Assembly: GCA_038120765.1 (NCBI GenBank)
Contig: JAYOMI010000035.1
Location: forward strand, 1 to 33,126
Origin: CAXBCP01 sp038120765
Lineage (GTDB): Bacteria > Pseudomonadota > Alphaproteobacteria > MPNO01 > UBA830
Length of the DNA: 33,126 bases
Direction of reading: 5' to 3'
The translations under genes were made by a program, and so were the position numbers. Under the pieces are notes generated by a model. That model was given only the letters and a program-made list of their open reading frames with translations. It searched no databases and was not told the origin of the DNA. This document shows, piece by piece, positions 32,711 through 33,126 of the stretch (position 1 is the first letter of the stretch; the number at the start of each line of letters is the position of its first letter).

Positions 32711-33126
32711 TCAGCTCGCCGCCAGCACCAGGTTCTTGATCGCCGGATATATCTGTCCATTCCAGCTTTTGCCGCTGAAGGTCCCGTAGTGACCGACGCC
32801 TGCCTGAAGATGATGGCGTTTGAGGTGGGGACGAAGCCCGGTACATAATTCATGCGCGGCCGCCGTCTGACCGACGGCACAGATATCGTCCCGTTCGCCT
32901 TCCACCGTCAGCAATGCAGTCCGTTTGATAGCGCCGGGATTGACCTTGCGGCCGCGATAGGTCAGCTCACCCTTGGCCAGCAGTGCCTGCTGGAAAACGA
33001 TATCGACGGTCTCGATATAGAACTCGGCCGGCAGGTCGAGTACCGCGCAATATTCGTCATAGAATTTCTTGATTGCTTCGGCTTCTTCCTCGGTGCCGTC
33101 GGCAAGATAATCGAACAGTTCGCGAT
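32711..33126 (-). CDS. phaZ: Intracellular polyhydroxyalkanoate depolymerase (3' part)
   Basis: The last 138 codons of a gene that runs past the window edge. The tail is typical of intracellular PHB depolymerase: FYDEYCAVLDLPAEFYIETV, TYRGRKVNPGAIKRTALLTVEGERDDI, then QTAAAHELCTGL, and KRHHLQAGVGHYGTFSGKSW. The His in GVGHYG is the probable catalytic His of the alpha/beta-hydrolase triad, and EGERDDI holds the probable acid. It mobilises stored polyhydroxybutyrate granules, showing a carbon-storing bacterium. The N-terminal half with the nucleophile lies outside. Transcribed toward the ligase gene. Confidence 0.95.
   Translation of the reverse strand, partial: RELFDYLADGTEEEAEAIKKFYDEYCAVLDLPAEFYIETVDIVFQQALLAKGELTYRGRKVNPGAIKRTALLTVEGERDDICAVGQTAAAHELCTGLRPHLKRHHLQAGVGHYGTFSGKSWNGQIYPAIKNLVLAAS

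Overview
The window reads as a GC-rich alphaproteobacterial chromosome segment, probably Rhodospirillales-like. The grounds are a TRAP transporter next to Rieske and luciferase-like oxygenases, BenE, an intracellular polyhydroxyalkanoate depolymerase, a CtrA-type TTAA-N7-TTAA box and OmpA-like lipoproteins of alphaproteobacterial style. Ten N bases at 28134-28143 show that this is a draft or scaffolded assembly. There is no integrase, transposase, CRISPR array or prophage; nothing looks clearly imported.

Layout. 1-8021 is a catabolic block: the end of an unseen upstream gene, a PaaC-like oxygenase subunit, a complete TRAP transporter (DctP-DctQ-DctM), and a tightly coupled trio of luciferase-like monooxygenase, mercaptopyruvate-type sulfurtransferase and Rieske oxygenase. 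A convergent metallo-beta-lactamase-fold hydrolase closes the block. 8022-8343 is a divergent control region holding an excellent sigma-54 (-24/-12) promoter for a small secreted protein. 8667-13713 is a leftward run: kynureninase, tryptophan 2,3-dioxygenase, a cytoplasmic DMSO-reductase-family molybdoenzyme and a Spy/CpxP-like periplasmic protein. A perfect 20-bp palindrome sits directly before kynU.

13914-19962 holds envelope and signalling genes: an OmpA-type lipoprotein broken by one apparent missing C, an Hpt phosphotransfer protein behind a CtrA box, a HupE/UreJ metal permease, BenE, a small membrane protein, tRNA-Arg(ACG) and a coiled-coil lipoprotein. 20007-28703 holds metabolism and transport: a flavin reductase, panB-panC, a lipoprotein gamma-glutamyltransferase, two DMT permeases, an RlmI-like methyltransferase and two tandem glutathione S-transferases. 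28773-32646 is an MscS channel followed by a coupled trio: a periplasmic retropepsin-like protease, a membrane protein with an inactive transglutaminase domain, and a RimK-like ATP-grasp ligase. The window ends inside a leftward phaZ.

The best candidates for little-described biology are the protease/7TM-transglutaminase/ATP-grasp trio beside MscS, the monooxygenase-sulfurtransferase-Rieske operon with its TRAP importer, and the sigma-54-driven small secreted protein.
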